The notes: generated by a model from the letters alone, not told the origin. Positions 8,296 to 19,363 are shown, numbered from the stretch's first letter. The stretch: 64,000 nt of DNA from Planctomycetota bacterium (GCA_009908915.1 JAAAOJ010000031.1:34669-98668), one strand, 5' to 3'. Made by a program: numbers and translations.

Positions 8296-8778
8296 ATGGA
8301 GCCAACCGTGAGCGAACCTCGACCGCTGGACATCAGCCTCGGCTCGCTTGTCAAATGGGTGTTGCCGTGGATCCTCGGCCTGGCTGCGTTCGGCATCCTG
8401 CCGACGTGGCTGATGACCGGCTGGCCGGGCGTCTGGGCACAACTGGCGGGCGTGGCCGCCGTGTTGGCCGTGATGATGGGCATCGGCATCCTGACCGTCC
8501 GGGCCGCCCACGCCGGGCCCGCCCGGGCCTCGAGTGTGTTCATGGGCTCATGTATCGCGCGGCTGGTGCTGTGTCCGCTGCTGTTCGGAATACTGCAACT
8601 GAGCACGCCGCTGATGATGGCCCCCATGGCGATATGGATGGTGCTCGCCTACCTCGCCACGTTGGGCCTCGAGGTCGTCTGGCTGATCAAAGCCCTGCGG
8701 ACGGCCGTCGCCGAGCAGGACGCCGAGCGCAAGGCCGCCGAAAAGGAACACCCCGAACCGCAGGACTTCACGATCTGA
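8296..8778 (+). CDS. four-helix membrane protein of the atp operon (AtpI-like)
   Basis: About 160 residues with four predicted helices (WVLPWILGLAAFGILPTWL; LAGVAAVLAVMMGIGIL; CIARLVLCPLLFGILQL; MAPMAIWMVLAYLATLG) and a charged C-terminal tail. Its place before atpB is that of AtpI/UncI, but similarity is only at the level of topology. ATG 8296 follows the previous stop directly. A GTG at 8308 has a better-spaced GGAG and may be the true start, giving 156 residues. Confidence 0.6.
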   Translation: MEPTVSEPRPLDISLGSLVKWVLPWILGLAAFGILPTWLMTGWPGVWAQLAGVAAVLAVMMGIGILTVRAAHAGPARASSVFMGSCIARLVLCPLLFGILQLSTPLMMAPMAIWMVLAYLATLGLEVVWLIKALRTAVAEQDAERKAAEKEHPEPQDFTI

Positions 8779-8795
8779 CCGACTGAGATATTGCA

Positions 8796-9701
8796 ATGCT
8801 GGCATCGACGGATATCCTGGACCACGTCATGGACCATGCCTGGCCCGGCGCGGAGACGCTCTTCGGCGTGCGTTTCACGTGGATGTCCAGCGCTATTGCC
8901 ACGATGATTCTTGTCGGCGTGGCCCTGGCGGTGCTGCTGCCGATGCTGGCCCGGCGCCACGCGAGGCTGGGCATCGAGTCGCTCAGCGGGCAGGTCATCG
9001 AGGTCGTCATCCTGTTCGTACGCGACCAGATCGCCGTGCCGGCCCTTGGGCCGAAACGGGCCTACGCCTTCCTGCCGTTCCTGTTGACCATGTTCGTCTT
9101 CGTGCTGGCCATGAACCTGGTGGGCCTGCTGCCACTGCAGCCGCTGACGAACTGGCTGACCGACGGACGATACCCTGTCGGCCATACACCCACGAGCCTG
9201 ATTACCGTCTGTGCGGCCCTGGCGGGGACGGCCCTGCTGGTGATCTTCTTCACCGGCTGTGTCCACGCCGTCCGACACAGCAAACTGCCCGCCTGGGCGG
9301 CGGTACCACTGGCGCCGGGTTTGTGGTTCCTGAATCTCTCGCCCAGCATTCCGGGTGTGACGGGCATGTTGTTGAAGGTGCCGCTGGCTATCCTTGAAAG
9401 CATCGGCGTCGTCGCCAAGTGTTTCTCGCTGATGATCCGTCTGTTCGCCAACATGGTCGCCGGGCACATTCTGCTGGCCGTGTTGATGATGTTCATCATC
9501 ACGACGCTGGAGACCACCGTGACGACCGCCATGGATGCGACCATCGAGAACAATATCGTTGCCTTCTACGTCGGGCCGGTCTGCGTGGCCGGCAGCGTGC
9601 TGGTGGATCTGATGGAACTGCTCGTCGCCGGGCTGCAGGCGTACATCTTGACGTTCCTGACGGCGATGTTCCTGGGCCTGTACGGCGAACCGGCACACTG
9701 A
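8796..9701 (+). CDS. atpB: ATP synthase F0 subunit a
   Basis: A 301-residue membrane subunit that forms the proton half-channels. The essential Arg is in SLMIRLFANMVAGH (near residue 212), and the last helix pair carries ELLVAGLQAYILTFLTAMF. Several further hydrophobic helices and the LLPLQPLT turn fit subunit a. The N-terminal region is longer than in E. coli. It lies 17 bases after the AtpI-like gene and starts the structural part of the F0 genes. Confidence 0.95.
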   Translation: MLASTDILDHVMDHAWPGAETLFGVRFTWMSSAIATMILVGVALAVLLPMLARRHARLGIESLSGQVIEVVILFVRDQIAVPALGPKRAYAFLPFLLTMFVFVLAMNLVGLLPLQPLTNWLTDGRYPVGHTPTSLITVCAALAGTALLVIFFTGCVHAVRHSKLPAWAAVPLAPGLWFLNLSPSIPGVTGMLLKVPLAILESIGVVAKCFSLMIRLFANMVAGHILLAVLMMFIITTLETTVTTAMDATIENNIVAFYVGPVCVAGSVLVDLMELLVAGLQAYILTFLTAMFLGLYGEPAH

Positions 9702-9893
9702 TGAAAATATGTTTCAACAAGACAGAAGCTGCAAGCTCCAAGAAAACCTGGATCGAGCAAACGCATGGCAGCCTGAGATCAGAGCGGTTGATCGCGGCGA
9801 TGAGAATTATTGCGTCGTCCCTTGGGGTCGGCAGTGACTAGAATGGCGGCTTGGTTTGCCTGCAAGCAAATGGCTGTCATAGGAGCAAAGACA

Positions 9894-10244
9894 ATGAGCA
9901 AGTTCGCGACGTTGATGTTGGTACTGTTCGTGCTGGCCGTCGTGCCGGGCATGGCGATGGCCGAGAACGGCGGGGACGCCGGCGCAGAAGAAGTGCCCGC
10001 GGCCGGCGAGATCTCCACCGGCAAGGGCGTGGCCCTGCTGGGTGCGGCCGTCGGCGCCGGCCTGGCGGCCATCGGCGGCGGCTACGCCGTGGCCCGCGTG
10101 GGCTCGCATTGCATCGAGTCAATGGCGCGCCAGCCCGAGGCGGCCGGCAGCATGTTTGCCCCGATGATCGTCACCGCGGCCATGATCGAAGGCGCGATGC
10201 TCTTCGCCATCGTCGTTTCGTTGATGATCGTCCTGGCCGTCTGA
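9894..10244 (+). CDS. atpE: ATP synthase F0 subunit c with signal-peptide-like N-terminus
   Basis: A 116-residue c subunit with an N-terminal extension that looks like a cleavable signal (MSKFATLMLVLFVLAVVPGMAMA), then an acidic linker and the hairpin. The polar loop ARQPE is conserved, and the ion-binding carboxylate is the Glu of AMIEGAMLF. The binding helix lacks the Glu-Ser/Thr pair of Na+-type rings, so protons are the more likely ion; this is inference. It has an AGGAG ribosome-binding site 9 bases before ATG 9894. A 190-base gap with no recognised gene precedes it. Confidence 0.95.
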   Translation: MSKFATLMLVLFVLAVVPGMAMAENGGDAGAEEVPAAGEISTGKGVALLGAAVGAGLAAIGGGYAVARVGSHCIESMARQPEAAGSMFAPMIVTAAMIEGAMLFAIVVSLMIVLAV

Positions 10245-10258
10245 GGCATATCGCACGC

Positions 10259-10867
10259 ATGGCGATCCGCCGAGGCAGCATGACCACCCGTGGCAGAGCC
10301 GCCGTAGTGGCGGCGGCCTTGGTTGCTGCGCCCGCGGCGGCACATGCGGCGGGGGGCGGCGGCGAGGTCGGCAATCTCGGCCAGGCGGTCGCGGCGCTGC
10401 TGATCTTCCTGTTGCTGTTGCTCGTCCTGGGCAAGTGGGCGTGGCGGCCGGTTATCGAGGCCCTGCAGCGGCGCGAGGCGGACATGCAGACCCGTATCGA
10501 GCAGGCCAAGGACCGCGAAACCAAGGCCGAGCAGATCCTCGCCGAGTACCAGCAGCGCATCGCCCGGGCCGAGGACGAGGCGGACATCATCCGCGACCAG
10601 GCGCGTCGCGACGCCGAGGCCGAACGCGACGAACTGCTCAAGACTGCCCGCGAGCAGGCACGCCAGGCCATCGACGACGCCCGGCGCGACATCGAACATG
10701 CCGAGACCGCCGCTCTCGAAGACCTCCAGGAGGCCACCGCCCGGATGGCCGCCGACATCGCCGAACGCGTCCTCCGCGAGGAACTCGGCCCCGACGCTCA
10801 GCAACGCCTCATCCAGCACGCCGCACGGGAAATCGTCGAAGCAGAAAACACGGGGAGCCGCATATGA
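10259..10867 (+). CDS. atpF: ATP synthase F0 subunit b
   Basis: About 202 residues. The protein has a signal-like N-terminus (AAVVAAALVAAPAAAHA), one membrane anchor (AVAALLIFLLLLLVLGKWAW) and a long charged coiled coil rich in Ala, Glu, Arg and Gln (the peripheral stalk). ATG 10259 and ATG 10280 are in frame; the first is given. The stop overlaps the atpH start in ATGA, so the two are translationally coupled. Confidence 0.93.
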   Translation: MAIRRGSMTTRGRAAVVAAALVAAPAAAHAAGGGGEVGNLGQAVAALLIFLLLLLVLGKWAWRPVIEALQRREADMQTRIEQAKDRETKAEQILAEYQQRIARAEDEADIIRDQARRDAEAERDELLKTAREQARQAIDDARRDIEHAETAALEDLQEATARMAADIAERVLREELGPDAQQRLIQHAAREIVEAENTGSRI

Positions 10868-11601
10868 GCACCGCCGACGCCTCGCTGCCGACCGTCCTCG
10901 AACCCGAGCACCGGACACTCGGACGCGTCTACGCCGAGGCGCTGGCTGACGTGACTGCCCGAGGCGAACTCGACGCCGGCGAGGTCGCCGACGAGCTGGA
11001 CGGACTCGTCGCCACGCTGCGCGACGTCGAGGGGGCCGTCGATATGCTCTCCTCGCCGCACCTGCGGGCGGCCGAGCGAGTCGAAACCGTCGACCGTATT
11101 GTCCGCGGGCGTGTCAGCGAACCGGTGGCCGGGCTGTTGGGCGTCCTCGCCCGCAACGGACGGCTGGTGCTGCTGGCGGCCGTCGCCGAGGCGTTCGGTC
11201 AGGTCCTCGACGAGCGGGCCGGCCGGGTCGAAGTGCTCGTCACCACCGCCGTGTCCATGGACGAGGCGACCCGCCAGGCCGTCACGCGGCAGGTCACCGA
11301 TATGATCGGCCGCGAGCCCGTACTGCGATGCATCGTCGATGCGAATATCGTCGGCGGCCTGGTGCTGCAGATTGGCGACCGGGTCTACGACGCCTCGGTC
11401 ACCGGCGACCTGAAACGAATGAGCAGGAGTGTCGCGCGGTCACTGGCCGCCGCCCGGCTGCGACGCGACGAGACCGCACGGGATGCAAATGCCCCGGAGG
11501 AGAAACCTGACGACAAGGACACGGAGGCTGAAAACGCCTCCCCCCTTGGGGGAGGTGGCGAGGCTTCGAGCCGGAGGGGGCGGCAAGGGCCTGAGGACTG
11601 A
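10864..11601 (+). CDS. atpH: ATP synthase F1 subunit delta with C-terminal extension
   Basis: The subunit links F1 to the b stalk. Conserved segments are LGRVYAEAL at the N-terminus, FLGVLARNGRL-like VAGLLGVLARNGRLVL, and the C-terminal IVGGLVLQIGDRVYDASVTGDLKRM. The protein has 245 residues against about 180 usually. The extra tail (from about residue 195) is charged and disordered-looking, and its last part reads through GC-rich sequence resembling the start of a repeat element (SPLGGGGEASSRRGRQG). The start overlaps atpF (ATGA). Confidence 0.93.
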   Translation: MSTADASLPTVLEPEHRTLGRVYAEALADVTARGELDAGEVADELDGLVATLRDVEGAVDMLSSPHLRAAERVETVDRIVRGRVSEPVAGLLGVLARNGRLVLLAAVAEAFGQVLDERAGRVEVLVTTAVSMDEATRQAVTRQVTDMIGREPVLRCIVDANIVGGLVLQIGDRVYDASVTGDLKRMSRSVARSLAAARLRRDETARDANAPEEKPDDKDTEAENASPLGGGGEASSRRGRQGPED

Positions 11602-11610
11602 ACGAAGCAA

Positions 11611-11769
11611 GCGCCCTCACCCGGCCTCTCCCAGAGGGAGAGGAGTTGAGAAGAGAAGCGCCCTCACCCGGCCTCTCCCAGAGGGAGAGGAGTTGAGAAG
11701 AGAAGCGCCCTCACCCGGCCTCTCCCAGAGGGAGAGGAGTTGAGAAGAGAAGCGCCCTCACCCGGCCTG
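11611..11769 (+). repeat. 47-bp tandem repeat, three full copies and a partial, between atpH and atpA
   Basis: Units start at 11611, 11658, 11705 and 11752. Each unit begins GCGCCCTCACCCGGCCTCTC and contains the inverted pair CTCTCCC/GGGAGAG, so every copy can fold into a hairpin. The full copies look identical by eye; the fourth is truncated and diverges after the first 18 bases. The block starts 10 bases after the atpH stop. Confidence 0.95.
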
Positions 11770-11815
11770 TCACGGCTGGAGAGGTACGAGATATGACAGC
11801 AAGAAGGACGGACAC

Positions 11816-13513
11816 GTGAAGTTCAAGGCCGACGAAATTGCCAGTGTTCTTCGCGAGGAGATCGCACAATACCGCAGCCGCGTGGACGTGGCCCATACGG
11901 GGCGCGTGCTGGAGGTCGGCGACGGCATTGCGCAGATTTACGGCCTCGGTGAGGCGATGGCCGGCGAGCTGCTGCAGTTCGAGAGCGGTGCGATGGGGCA
12001 GGTCTTCAACCTCGAAGACAGCTCCATCGGCGCGGTGATCTACACGCAGGAAGACGACGTCAAAGCCGGCGAGGAAGTCCGCGCGACCGGGCGGCTGCTG
12101 GAGGTGCCGGTCGGCGAGGCGATGCTCGGGCGGGTGATCGATCCGCTGGGCAACGTGCTGGACGGCGGGGCGGCGCTGGCGTGCGACGAGGCCCGGCCGG
12201 TCGAGTTCGACGCACCGGGCATCGCGGCTCGCCAGCCGGTCACCGAGCCGCTGCAGACCGGCGTCAAGGCCGTCGACGCCATGACGCCCATCGGGCGAGG
12301 GCAGCGCGAGCTGATCATCGGCGACCGCAAGACTGGCAAGACCGCCATCGCCATCGATACGATCATCAACCAGAAGGACACCGGCGTGATTTGCGTGTAC
12401 GTGGCCGTCGGGCAGAAGGAGTCGACGGTCGCGAGCACGGTGGAGACGCTGCGACGTTGCGGCGCGATGGAGTACACGATCGTCGTTTCGGCGGCCAGTT
12501 CCGACGCTGCACCGCTGCAGTACGTCGCGCCCTACGCCGGCTGCGCGATCGCCGAGTACTTCATGCACAAAGGGCGGCACACGCTGGCGGTCTACGATGA
12601 CCTGACTAAGCAGGCTCAGGCGTATCGGCAGATTTCGCTGCTGCTGCGTCGCCCGCCCGGTCGGGAGGCCTACCCCGGCGATGTCTTCTACCTCCATTCG
12701 CGACTGCTGGAACGCGCCTGCAAGCTGGCTGAGCGTCACGTAATCGCCCCGGCCGGAGCCGATTTGGCGGAACCGGCGGGCGACGAGACGCGAGTCTACG
12801 TTGGGCCGCTCGGCAGGGAAGAAGCAAAGAAGACGCTCGCCGAGGGCGGCGACGAGCAGGTCATCCACACGCTGCCGGACAGCGGCGGGTCGATGACGGC
12901 TCTGCCGATCTGCGAGACACAGGAGGGTGAGGTCTCGGCCTACATTCCGACGAACCTGATTTCAATTACCGACGGGCAGATCTATCTCGAGCCGGGTCTG
13001 TTCTTCGCCGGCGTTCGCCCGGCGATCAACGTTGGCATTTCGGTCAGCCGCGTGGGCTACAAGGCGGCCATTCCGGCGATGAAGGTGATCGCCGCGTCGT
13101 TGCGGCTGGACCTGGCGGCCTATCGCGAGCTGGAGAGTTTCGCCCAGCTCGGCATGGAGCTTGACCCGGCCAGCCAGCGGCAGCTCGATCGCGGCGAGCG
13201 GATGGTGCGCCTGCTGACCCAGCCGCAGTATCAGCCGATGGACGTGGTCGACCAGGTGATCGCCATCGCGGCCGGGACTGGCGGCCTCCTCGACGACCTG
13301 CCCGTCGACGACATGCCCAAGTTCGAGGCCGGCCTGATCGACTACATCAAAAACGAATACGCCGAGTGGTACAATGATCTGGCCGACGAGCAGACGCTGC
13401 CCGACGACCGTCGCAAGCGGCTTCAGTTCCTCATCAAGGAATACAAGGACACCGGCTGGCAGGAGCACAAGAAGGCCCGTCGCCGCAAACGCCGATCACA
13501 ACAAGATCAGTGA
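11816..13513 (+). CDS. atpA: ATP synthase F1 subunit alpha
   Basis: A 565-residue alpha subunit, about 50 longer than usual because of a basic C-terminal extension ([13 protein letters not shown]). The nucleotide-binding P-loop is GDRKTGKT in [18 protein letters not shown]. Other alpha signatures are RVVDPLG-like [12 protein letters not shown], the [13 protein letters not shown] block and a [20 protein letters not shown] segment. The start is GTG 11816, with AGAAGGA upstream. An 8-codon frame from ATG 11793 ends in a TGA overlapping this GTG. Confidence 0.96.
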   Translation: MKFKADEIASVLREEIAQYRSRVDVAHTGRVLEVGDGIAQIYGLGEAMAGELLQFESGAMGQVFNLEDSSIGAVIYTQEDDVKAGEEVRATGRLLEVPVGEAMLGRVIDPLGNVLDGGAALACDEARPVEFDAPGIAARQPVTEPLQTGVKAVDAMTPIGRGQRELIIGDRKTGKTAIAIDTIINQKDTGVICVYVAVGQKESTVASTVETLRRCGAMEYTIVVSAASSDAAPLQYVAPYAGCAIAEYFMHKGRHTLAVYDDLTKQAQAYRQISLLLRRPPGREAYPGDVFYLHSRLLERACKLAERHVIAPAGADLAEPAGDETRVYVGPLGREEAKKTLAEGGDEQVIHTLPDSGGSMTALPICETQEGEVSAYIPTNLISITDGQIYLEPGLFFAGVRPAINVGISVSRVGYKAAIPAMKVIAASLRLDLAAYRELESFAQLGMELDPASQRQLDRGERMVRLLTQPQYQPMDVVDQVIAIAAGTGGLLDDLPVDDMPKFEAGLIDYIKNEYAEWYNDLADEQTLPDDRRKRLQFLIKEYKDTGWQEHKKARRRKRRSQQDQ

Positions 13514-13603
13514 TGAATTATGGATTGCGAGTGATGAATTAAGAGACACCGCACGTCACTACTTCATTCATAACTCATCATTCCCAACGCACGAATTGCA
13601 TCC
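13514..13603. repeat. imperfect palindromic element between atpA and atpG
   Basis: TGATGAATTA occurs twice (about 13511 and 13532) and is followed by the near-complement TTCATTCATAACTCATCATT (13562 onward). The arms can pair as an AT-rich stem. Short TGATGAATTATG-type palindromes of this kind look like a dispersed intergenic element. It lies in the transcribed gap of the operon. Confidence 0.6.
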
Positions 13604-14710
13604 ATGGCCAAGGCACGCAAAATCAAGGCGCGGCAGAAAGCCGTCAGGAGCATCCATTCCGTCACGCGGACGATGGAAATGGTGGCCACCGCGCGCTATC
13701 GCAAGGTCCACAGAATCTACACGCAGGCGCGGCCGTATATTGAAGGGCTCAGCGGGCTGCTGCGTGACATCCTCAATCGCTCGAAACGCAGCCGCCTCAA
13801 GCATCCGCTGCTGCGCGAGCCGAAGTACACCGGCCGACGCGTGCTGATCGTCATCACCTCCAACCGCGGGCTCTGCGGCGGGTACAACGCCGCGGTGCTC
13901 CAACAGGCCATCGAACACCACCGCTGGCTGGTCGACGACGGCGTGGAGGTGCTGCTGTGGGTCTCGGGCAAACGCGGCATCAGCCAGATGAAGCATCGCG
14001 GCTATGCGATGGCGGAGACGATCACGGACTTCGACGGTACGGCCGTCTCGTGGCGGAAGACCGCGGACATGGCCGACCGCTTCCTGGGCGAGTATCTCAG
14101 CGGCGAGCTCGGCGGCGTGGACATCGCCTTTGCCGAGCCGGTGGGCGCGGGAGGCTATGCGCCGGTGATCCGGCCGTTGCTGCCGATCGCGGAGGCCGTC
14201 CCGCCGAAAGAGCGCGTGGCCGAGCCCGAGGAAACGGACGAGGACGAGGCGGACGCCGCAGCTGAGCAGGCGGACGAGCCGTCCCATGCCCGGCAGCCCG
14301 CCGGGCCGGCGACTAGGAGCGAAGACCGCTGGGCGCCGTGGGAGCCGCTGCCGCCCGTCGAGCCCCCCGAGCCGCCGGTCCCGCCGGAACCGTTCGAGCC
14401 ATTCGAGCCGCCCGGGCCCCCGGATGCCTTCGAGGCCCTGCCGCCGCCGGAAATGGAATACGAGTTCATCCCCTCGCCGGAAGAGATGCTCCAGCGGCTG
14501 CTGCCGAATATCGTACGGCTGCGCCTGTTCAGCACGTTCATGGAGGCGACCGTGACCGAGCAGCAGGCCCGTATTGCGTCCATGCGGTCGGCCAGCGAGA
14601 ACGCCGAAGAGATGATCGACGACCTGAAAGTCAAATACAACCGCACCCGCCAGGGCCAGATCACCACCGAACTCGCCGAGATCCTCGGCGGCCGGGCGGC
14701 GCTGGAATAG
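13604..14710 (+). CDS. atpG: ATP synthase F1 subunit gamma with large Pro/acid-rich insertion
   Basis: The central rotor shaft. The N-terminal helix (KIKARQKAVRSIHSVTRTME, MVATARYRK) and the C-terminal helix (FSTFMEATVTEQQARIASMR, SASENAEEMI, YNRTRQGQITTEL) are normal. The protein has 368 residues instead of about 290. The excess lies at residues of roughly 200-290, first acidic (EPEETDEDEADAAAEQADE) and then a proline repeat (PPEPPVPPEPFEPFEPPGPP). It replaces or extends the globular Rossmann part that faces outward from the stalk. No frameshift is needed. Confidence 0.95.
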   Translation: MAKARKIKARQKAVRSIHSVTRTMEMVATARYRKVHRIYTQARPYIEGLSGLLRDILNRSKRSRLKHPLLREPKYTGRRVLIVITSNRGLCGGYNAAVLQQAIEHHRWLVDDGVEVLLWVSGKRGISQMKHRGYAMAETITDFDGTAVSWRKTADMADRFLGEYLSGELGGVDIAFAEPVGAGGYAPVIRPLLPIAEAVPPKERVAEPEETDEDEADAAAEQADEPSHARQPAGPATRSEDRWAPWEPLPPVEPPEPPVPPEPFEPFEPPGPPDAFEALPPPEMEYEFIPSPEEMLQRLLPNIVRLRLFSTFMEATVTEQQARIASMRSASENAEEMIDDLKVKYNRTRQGQITTELAEILGGRAALE

Positions 14711-14933
14711 GAAATTGCGCCCACAGAGTAGTTGAATGGAGACTGCAAGGAAACCTGGAAATGTGTGTCGAGCGTAAAGCGGTAATGGTAATGATGTTGC
14801 GTTCCGTTTAGCGGTCGACGGAACGTTGGCTCTCGTGCGTACGGCCGCCAACGGACGTCCGCCAAGAGGCGTTCGTTCCGAACGCCGCTAAACGCATGAC
14901 GTCCACGAAGTGGACGAATCGGTAGATTGGTAC

Positions 14934-14955
14934 GGTGCGTAACTTGTTACGCACC
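14934..14955. promoter_or_regulatory. perfect 10-bp palindrome upstream of the small membrane-protein gene
   Basis: GGTGCGTAAC, two T bases, then GTTACGCACC form a perfect 10-bp stem. A second hairpin (CGTCCAC-GAA-GTGGACG) lies at 14900-14916. No T-run follows either, so an operator or an RNA-processing/stability hairpin is as likely as a terminator. The rest of 14711-14933 contains partial inverted repeats around CGCTAAACG but no gene. Confidence 0.6.
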
Positions 14956-14960
14956 AGGTT

Positions 14961-16911
<1,951 letters not shown>

Positions 16912-16976
16912 GTTGTCGAGCGGCTGCGCGCCGTGGTTGTGCTACCGAAAATGGTTTCTGGAAGGACATGGCGCAG

Positions 16977-16998
16977 CACGGTCTTCGGAAAGACCGTG
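16977..16998. other. 9-bp hairpin after atpD
   Basis: CACGGTCTT and AAGACCGTG pair around a CGGA tetraloop, 65 bases after the atpD stop. No T-run follows. It may cap the 3' end of an atpD transcript or mark an RNA-processing point before the next, unrelated gene. Confidence 0.5.
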
Positions 16999-17106
16999 GT
17001 ATCCGGCGTTTGCAGAGAGCAAGGAAAGATCAGCCGGATGATGATATAATGCCGACGTAACAAACGCCGTGGAAGCGGACGTGTTTCTTGAGCGAAGGAG
17101 CCATCC

Positions 17107-17469
17107 ATGCCATTCGTCACACTGCAGTTGACCCCGCTGATCATCATCATGGCCTTTTATCTGTACATGCTGACACGCTTCAAGTACGTGCGTCGGCCGA
17201 TGTTCTTCCTGTGGGGGGCTGTCTTTGTTGCCGCTGGACTGGTGTTGGCGGCACTGATCCTGCCGTGGAGGGACACGGGTTTCCTGGCCGACGTGGTAAA
17301 ATTCGGCATGGGTATCGGCTCGGTACTCGGATTTGCCTGTATGGTGCTGGCGTGTTACGGCGGGCAACTGCCCGAGCGCATCTCGCAAGGCCGACGCACC
17401 GAGAGCATGGACGAGGACGAACTGCCGGAGTATCTCGAAGAAGCCTCCCAGATGCAACAACGCGACTGA
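17107..17469 (+). CDS. hypothetical three-helix membrane protein
   Basis: A 120-residue protein with three hydrophobic segments (LIIIMAFYLYMLTRF; FFLWGAVFVAAGLVLAALIL; GMGIGSVLGFACMVLACYGG) and an acidic cytoplasmic tail (MDEDELPEYLEEA). I recognise no family. GCGAAGGAG before ATG 17107 gives a clear ribosome-binding site. It ends ten bases before the nitroreductase gene. It lies inside the atp operon, but nothing in it points to a role in ATP synthase. Confidence 0.7.
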   Translation: MPFVTLQLTPLIIIMAFYLYMLTRFKYVRRPMFFLWGAVFVAAGLVLAALILPWRDTGFLADVVKFGMGIGSVLGFACMVLACYGGQLPERISQGRRTESMDEDELPEYLEEASQMQQRD

Positions 17470-17479
17470 CGGGATCCCT

Positions 17480-17992
17480 ATGGATATCTACGAAGCCATC
17501 GAGAAACGTTACAGCGTACGTGACTACGCACCGAAGGACGTCGACGACGACAAGCTCCGCCGCGTGCTGGATGCCGGCCGAACGGCGCCCAGCGCTCGGA
17601 ACCTCCAGCAGTGGAAGTTTGTCGTTGTTCGTGACGCCGGACTCCGCAAGGAACTGGCCCACCTGAGCGACCAGCCGTGGATGGCCTCGGCGCCGGTAAT
17701 CGTCGCCGTTGTCAGCACGAAACCCCACCGCATCATGCACTGCAACGTGCCGGCCGCCCCCGTCGATTGTGCCATCGCCATCACTCACATGACCCTTGCA
17801 GCGACGGCGGAGGGGCTCGGCACGTGCTGGATCGGGCACTTCAACCAGCACCCGTGCAAGCAGTTGCTGGGCGTGCCCGAGCAGATGCAGATTATCGAGA
17901 TGCTGACGGTCGGCCATGCCGCGGGCGACGCCAAGGTTGACAAACCCCGCAAGGAGTTCGACGAGGTCGTCTGCGTCGACCGGTTCGCGTAG
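17480..17992 (+). CDS. nitroreductase family flavoprotein
   Basis: A 170-residue FMN-dependent oxidoreductase of the nitroreductase superfamily. The N-terminal RYSVRDYAP and TAPSARNLQQWKFVVV motifs are the usual FMN/phosphate-binding ones, and the C-terminal AAEGLGTCWIGHF and VGHAAGDAK segments also match. The family reduces quinones, nitro compounds or flavins with NAD(P)H, and the native substrate cannot be read. The start ATG 17480 follows the previous gene by ten bases. It sits between atpD and atpC (nine bases before atpC), an unusual position. Confidence 0.88.
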   Translation: MDIYEAIEKRYSVRDYAPKDVDDDKLRRVLDAGRTAPSARNLQQWKFVVVRDAGLRKELAHLSDQPWMASAPVIVAVVSTKPHRIMHCNVPAAPVDCAIAITHMTLAATAEGLGTCWIGHFNQHPCKQLLGVPEQMQIIEMLTVGHAAGDAKVDKPRKEFDEVVCVDRFA

Positions 17993-18001
17993 GGTGAGGC
18001 T

Positions 18002-18463
18002 ATGTCGCTCGACCACGACACAAGGATTCACTGTGAAGTTCACACGCCGGACGGCCCGGCGCTGGAGGGCGAGTACGTCAGCATCAACGTCCCTGCCCGT
18101 GACGGATATATGGGTATCCTGCGGAATCGCGCGCCGGTTACGGCCGCCGTGGGCGCCGGGCAAATGACGCTCAACCCGACAGAGCAGGGCGAGCCGGAAC
18201 GGTACTTCGTAGCGGGAGGATTTCTGCAGGTCCGCGACAATCAGATGACGGTCCTCACCGAGGAGTGTGTGGCGCTGAACAAGCTCGACGCCGAGGAGGC
18301 GTGGAACCAGCTCCAGGACGCCTACAAGCTGCCGAACGTGACCGACGAGCAGGAACAGATCCGCGACGAGGCCATCCGGAACGCCCGCATCAAGTTCTCG
18401 CTGGCACAGAAGGCACGCAAGGCCGAGCGATCCAGCGAGGACGTCTTCTCCAAGGGGCTGTAA
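18002..18463 (+). CDS. atpC: ATP synthase F1 subunit epsilon
   Basis: A 153-residue epsilon subunit. The N-terminal beta-sandwich contains the family pattern IHCEVHTPDGPALEGEYVSINVPARDGYMGILRNRAPV and VAGGFLQVRDNQMTVLTEEC. The C-terminal helices are longer than usual and carry a charged insertion (TDEQEQIRDEAIRNARIKF). It is separated from atpD by two unrelated genes. Confidence 0.92.
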   Translation: MSLDHDTRIHCEVHTPDGPALEGEYVSINVPARDGYMGILRNRAPVTAAVGAGQMTLNPTEQGEPERYFVAGGFLQVRDNQMTVLTEECVALNKLDAEEAWNQLQDAYKLPNVTDEQEQIRDEAIRNARIKFSLAQKARKAERSSEDVFSKGL

Positions 18464-18729
18464 CACGAAGCGCATCACGGTCACGCCTGCGACGGCACAC
18501 CGCCGATCGCTTCGAACTCGTCCGATCTGTCTGTCACGTCTCCTGCACGAAGGCGCAATAACGTCATGCGGGGCGTGTGATCGGGCTGCAGGGGCGCGTG
18601 TGCGGGCGGCATTCGGGCGCATCTGCTTAAGTTGCTCCCCCGCTCAACGATAATCCCCATGAGCCCAAGGTCGACGCCTGTGGACGTGCCCAGGCGGTCC
18701 GGCCGTAACGGATTGTCGGAGCGTGCATT

Positions 18730-19185
18730 ATGAAGGCAGGCAACAATGCCCTGACGCTGGTTGAAGTGGTGATCGTCATTGCGATGTTTGCCATCGTCTC
18801 ATTGATCGTGGTCCCGGAACTCTCGACGGCCTCACCGGAGATCCGCGAATCCGCTCTGGTCGCGGGCCTGCAGAGCCTGCGCGGCGCGGTTCGCGAATAC
18901 CGCGACGACCACGGAGGCCGACTGCCCGACGCCCAGCGGCTGGTGGGCCAGTTGACCATGCGCACCGACGCCGACGGCAACATCGCCCCGGCCGACGCCG
19001 AGCCGCAGGACTACCCCTACGGGCCGTATCTCCAGGCCGTGCCGGAAAATCCGTTCGTCAACACGCGCATCTGCCGCGATGTCGAATCCGGCCGCAACGG
19101 ACCGGGCGGTGGCAATGCCGGCTGGTATTTCAACGTGCGGACGGGCGTTGTCTACGCCGACGACGACGCGCACGTCGGCCTGTGA
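18730..19185 (+). CDS. type II secretion/type IV pseudopilin
   Basis: A 151-residue pseudopilin. The N-terminus is short and basic, then a prepilin-peptidase site (cleavage before LTLVEVVIVIAMFAIVSLIV, Glu at mature position 5). The remaining domain is soluble, with the PYGPYLQAVPENPF segment seen in GspG-like proteins. It may form part of a pilus or secretion apparatus. It lies at the head of the PilM, kinase and HD-GYP genes that follow it. Confidence 0.85.
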   Translation: MKAGNNALTLVEVVIVIAMFAIVSLIVVPELSTASPEIRESALVAGLQSLRGAVREYRDDHGGRLPDAQRLVGQLTMRTDADGNIAPADAEPQDYPYGPYLQAVPENPFVNTRICRDVESGRNGPGGGNAGWYFNVRTGVVYADDDAHVGL

Positions 19186-19363
19186 GAGAGGTCAGCATTC
19201 GGGCAATTCCCGGAATCTCACTGCCTTAGCAAAGTCGCGCTCGCGGTCAGTCGATAACAACTCCTGCCAGGCCGTCCCGTTCATGGGGCGACCACAGAGG
19301 CACGTCGCGAAACGAGCGAGGAAAGGCTGTCCGGCCCGACATGGCTGGACGCAGAGTCTCAGT

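Noticed and set aside
11611..11769. CRISPR array
   Set aside because: The repeats are directly adjacent with no variable spacers, each unit is internally palindromic, and no cas genes are present.
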